Shown: positions 60,468 through 64,000 of the stretch, piece by piece | Position numbering within the stretch: the stretch's first letter is position 1 | Layout: each line of letters starts with the position of its first letter | DNA from: Portunus trituberculatus | Taxonomy: Eukaryota > Arthropoda > Malacostraca > Decapoda > Portunidae | DNA length: 64,000 bases | Reading direction: 5' to 3' | Assembly (NCBI RefSeq): GCF_017591435.1 | Contig: NC_059292.1 | Coordinates: 27,619,043-27,683,042, forward strand | Notes under the pieces: generated by a model | What the model saw: only the letters and a program-made list of their open reading frames with translations | The model's database searches: none | Told to the model about the DNA's origin: nothing | Made by a program: the position numbers and the translations under genes

Positions 60468-60654
60468 TCTAGGGGGGCCGGACGGTGTTAATTCACCCCA
60501 AAAGCACGCTCACTGAGGCGGATCCTCCGTAGGTGTGAGAGGAAAGACAATCTGACAACCTGGCAACAGACACCTTCTGTTGCCGCTAAGGAGAGGACAG
60601 TGAAAAGGCAAAGCTAAAAACACGGGACAATGGGAAACCTAACTTTATTTGACT

Positions 60655-61172
60655 AATACCTAAGCCTGATGGGCATACAAAAAATCCACACAGAGGCAGT
60701 CCCAGTTCAGTCCATTATGTACATGTCTCCCACACCAACAGTGTCACCTATGGCAGGAAGAGTGCCGCCCATGACCTTGTTGCTATGCGTCTCAGGCTGT
60801 GTTACAGGTACTATTGGGAGGTCAGTGGGGCTGCTGCTGTGCCCTGTAAGCTGTGTCACAGTCCTGCAGGGCACACACTTGCCCACTATGTCATGGAGTG
60901 TCCCTTGCTGGTGCATTTCCGCCCACAGGGGAACTGGGACCTGCCACCAATGATAAGCTGGTTCTTCAACAATGACAGCATCCCTGCCATCCTCAAGGAT
61001 TTCCCACTTTTTGCTCCACCTTTGTAAATAATGTAAATATACTTAAGGTTATTAATTTTGTACTGCAATACATTAGTTTTCTATGAACATTTGTTTGGGG
61101 GATGGGTGGCAGGCTCCTCCCATCTCCTTTGTTGTACTTTTTTTTTTCAACAATAAACTTATCAAATCAAAT

Positions 61173-61177
<5 letters not shown>
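60655..61177 (+). mobile_element. Non-LTR retrotransposon, 3' end fragment
   Basis: The C-terminal coding remnant (RLRLCYRYYWEVSG, CKLCHSPAGHTLAHYVMEC with a Cys-His motif, then ILKDFPLFAPPL and stop at about 61024) is followed by a 3' UTR of about 150 bp and a (TCAAA)n tail that becomes (AT)n. Opposite orientation to the I-clade element next to it. Confidence 0.72.

Positions 61178-61252
<75 letters not shown>
61178..61252. repeat. (AT)n microsatellite
   Basis: A TA array starting directly at the tail of the preceding LINE fragment. Confidence 0.95.
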
Positions 61253-61254
<2 letters not shown>

Positions 61255-61255
<1 letters not shown>

Positions 61256-62100
61256 TTGCAGCCTTCTGTTTCTCTAAGTTTTGTTCTATATAATATTTCT
61301 TCTGTTGCTGCGTGTGATTTTAGTAGTATTTTAATTGGTCACGTTTTTCCTTCTTGATATGGTCCCATTCTGTTTATTTCTTCTACTTCCTCTTCTAAGT
61401 TCTGCCTATCTTCGTCGTTTAGATTTTTTAGTAGGTCTTTGAATGATTTCATTTCTTCTTTTTCTCTTCTTGGTCTATATTTTTTTTTTTTTTATTCCAA
61501 ATACGACTACACTCTTCTTTTTTTTCTGCAATTTTTCTAACTAGATTTTCTTTTGTCTTGAGGACTCCTATAATTTTGTTTGTCATATTTTCTTTTTCTT
61601 TTAGTTGTTCTTGAATCACCTCCTGAAAATCAGCCTTATCTTTCTTATCTTGGACTCGCCATGCTTGTACTTCTTTTTTAATCACGTTCTGTACTCTTTC
61701 CTCTTCTTTGTTTACTAGATCTTTCAGCTTCTCTTTTTCTTTCTCAGCTTTACCGAGTCCTTCTTCCATCTGCTTCTTGTAGTTAGCTACTTCCTTTTTC
61801 AGTTCTTCGTTTCCTACTCTTAGCCTAGCTTCGTTTTCTTCCACTTCTTTTTATCCTTTCTCTCAGTTTTATAAACTATTTATCCTGTTCTTCATTCTCT
61901 TTCATTTCCATACTCTCCTTTATCAATTTATCTAGTTTATGTTCAATAGTCAACACTCTCTAAGTAGTGAAGTATTCGCATATCGAAACCTTCGAATGCG
62001 CTCTCTCCCTCACCAACATAGTCGTCATCAGCTTTCATTCTTTCCCTAGTCTCATATCTGCATTTTGATGGAATCTCTTTTTTACTTATGATTCTTTAAC
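61255..62100 (-). pseudogene. LINE ORF1 fragment with coiled coil (L8-type)
   Basis: On the minus strand: ERMKADDDYVGEGESAFEGF, then a Lys/Glu-rich coiled coil (61844-61449, for example NEELKKEVANYKKQMEEGLG), then VEEINRMGPYQEG...PIKILLKSHAATEEI. The order and the RxGxYxEG-PxK block match ORF1 of LINE L8 (IRLGRYSDGDRRPMKMRMRS). Stops and frameshifts are present. Confidence 0.65.
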
Positions 62101-62227
62101 AGTTGATTTCATGAAAAATGAGTCCACACTACTCGCCCAGGCCACTGTAAATACTGTACAACAGGTACGTAGTGAAGATCACCTGATTGTCGAAACGGCG
62201 CTAGTGCGTCCTTCCTCGATCGCGTCT

Positions 62228-62229
<2 letters not shown>

Positions 62230-62278
<49 letters not shown>

Positions 62279-62287
62279 ATAATAATA

Positions 62288-62333
<46 letters not shown>
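62230..62333. repeat. Compound (GT)n(AAT)n microsatellite
   Basis: GT (62230-62276) then AAT (62277-62333). Confidence 0.95.
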
Positions 62334-62335
<2 letters not shown>

Positions 62336-62893
62336 TAACGGTTTATTAATGAAAAGGGCAGCCGAGAGGCTGGAAATAGACATTGAAGGGACACATAGTA
62401 AAACCAAAATAGTTCTACTTATGGAGTGTATGCAAAACTCCAAACGGCACAACTGCAGCAGATACCTAAAGAATTATTTAAATTTATGTCTGATGGATGT
62501 TATTGAAAGCTATGTAATTACGAAGCTTGGAAGAGTTAAATGAAATCTTTAGGGATTTTGTACTTAAGTAAAAATAAAAACATCTGAATGTATATGTAGC
62601 AAAGTTGATCACGAATTAATAAATTTGACAATAGTAGGAGACAGAAATGGTGCTTTTCTTGTAATGTTCTGTCCTAGGAGTTGATATAGGGACAAGCTTG
62701 TTGTAGTGGCGGTTGGCGGACTGGCAGACTGCGCGTTATGGCGGTGGGGTGCCAGGATGTAGGAACTGACAGTTGTGTTGTTGAGTAGTTTGGTTGCAAA
62801 TTGCTGTAACTGTAGCTGGTGGAGGTCTGATACATATTCGTGATTGCTCTGGGTGAGATATAAACTCCATGGATCCTTCCGTTCACGAGTTTG
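62334..62893. other. No gene recognised
   Basis: Short ORFs on both strands (62349-62543 plus; 62609-62929 minus) without recognisable motifs. Confidence 0.4.
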
Positions 62894-63493
<600 letters not shown>

Positions 63494-64000
63494 ATTATTA
63501 TTATTATTATTATTATGAGGTCAATGAAGGCGACCCACTGGAAAGCATAACTGCATAAACCCAAAGGCCCAGTGGGCGGCACCTCACCGATAAGTGAAAG
63601 GAAGTAACAGGAATGAACAACAGAATAGGAAGATTGGTAGAGATCTAAGAGGTAGTGAGTTCAGAGAGAAGAAAGGTATTCACACGTTTTTTAAATGCTT
63701 CAATGTTACTAGAATTAACAATCTCGTTGGGAATTGTATTCCAGAGTCTAGCAGATACTGGGATAAAACACCGGGAAAATTGTGAAGTATTACATCGATT
63801 CACAGACAAGGAACGGTCATTCATGATCAAGGATTGTCTTGTAGCACGTGCTGGTAGTGAAGGGGCAGGCAAATGACAATGCAACGGGTGGTTGGAATTA
63901 GACATGATTTTGAAGAAATAGGACAATGATCCAACCAAACGACGATGCCGAAGATTAATCTCAAGATTAGGAAGAAGAAATTTAATCTGGTTGAATGCTC
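63494..64000 (-). mobile_element. Non-LTR retrotransposon, 3' end, continues past the window
   Basis: On the minus strand a C-terminal frame (63938-63645) has SQFSRCFIPVSARLWNTIPN and FKKRVNTFLLSEL, a block common at LINE ORF2 C termini. A short 3' UTR and an (ATA)n tail at about 63494-63517 follow. Confidence 0.7.

Larger units (their letters stand above)
55071..60515 (-). mobile_element. I-clade non-LTR retrotransposon, nearly full length, decayed
   Basis: Read on the minus strand the order is 5' UTR, gag-like ORF1, then ORF2 with endonuclease, RT, RNase H and a Cys-His C-terminal motif, ending in an A-rich tail (T run at 55071-55087). RNase H after RT places it in the I/Nimb/ingi/Outcast/R1-type group. 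All domains are recognisable, but at least five frame breaks make it inactive. The likely 5' end, CAGTGAGCGTGCTTTTGGGG, starts at 60515. Confidence 0.85.

Overview
The window is eukaryotic and looks like arthropod, most probably decapod crustacean, genomic DNA. The reasons are spliced genes with GT-AG introns, very dense (AT)n, (AC)n, (GA)n and trinucleotide microsatellites, tRNA-Val-headed SINEs, CR1/L2-type and I-type LINEs, and Tigger/pogo-like DNA transposons. The decapod assignment is an inference from this repeat style; no species can be named from the sequence alone.

Two host genes can be assembled exon by exon, and they lie head to head. On the minus strand (11082 down to 4185) is a complete eight-exon gene for BABAM2 (BRE/BRCC45), the UEV-like scaffold of the BRCA1-A and BRISC deubiquitinase complexes: 381 residues, every splice junction in phase. 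On the plus strand (14428 to 42851) is an 18-exon gene for a protein of about 1572 residues with roughly 24 C2H2 zinc fingers. Many fingers are split by introns. One intron appears to be GC-AG, and two splice donors are formed by the first GT of a (GT)n microsatellite. A polyadenylation signal follows at 42975. No family name can be given to the zinc-finger protein.

The introns and everything right of 43 kb are dominated by mobile elements. BABAM2 intron 7 holds a chain of TA-target DNA transposons alternating with (TA)n arrays (4681-7990), including two head-to-head Tigger copies that form a 0.9-kb inverted repeat. The zinc-finger introns hold CR1/L2-type LINE copies (20.4-22.4, 26.4-31.9 and 38.9-42.3 kb), more Tigger relatives (24.4-26.4 kb) and tRNA-Val SINEs (29.3 and 33.6-34.6 kb). 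Almost every LINE or SINE end merges into an (AC)n or (GT)n array.

From 43 to 64 kb there is no convincing host gene. This part holds degenerate 100-bp tandem repeats (43.3-44.9 kb), a Tigger-derived MITE (47.3-47.8 kb) and a CR1-like LINE (48.4-49.4 kb). It also holds a dispersed repeat family with one copy empty and one copy filled by a 997-bp inverted-repeat element (48.3 versus 51.1-52.1 kb), and GT-rich minisatellites (46.8 and 53.5 kb). A Penelope-like fragment with a hammerhead-like motif lies at 54.7 kb. A nearly full-length but frameshifted I-clade LINE with gag, endonuclease, RT and RNase H occupies 55.1-60.5 kb. Further LINE fragments follow, with a 220-bp-arm palindrome at 62.9-63.5 kb.
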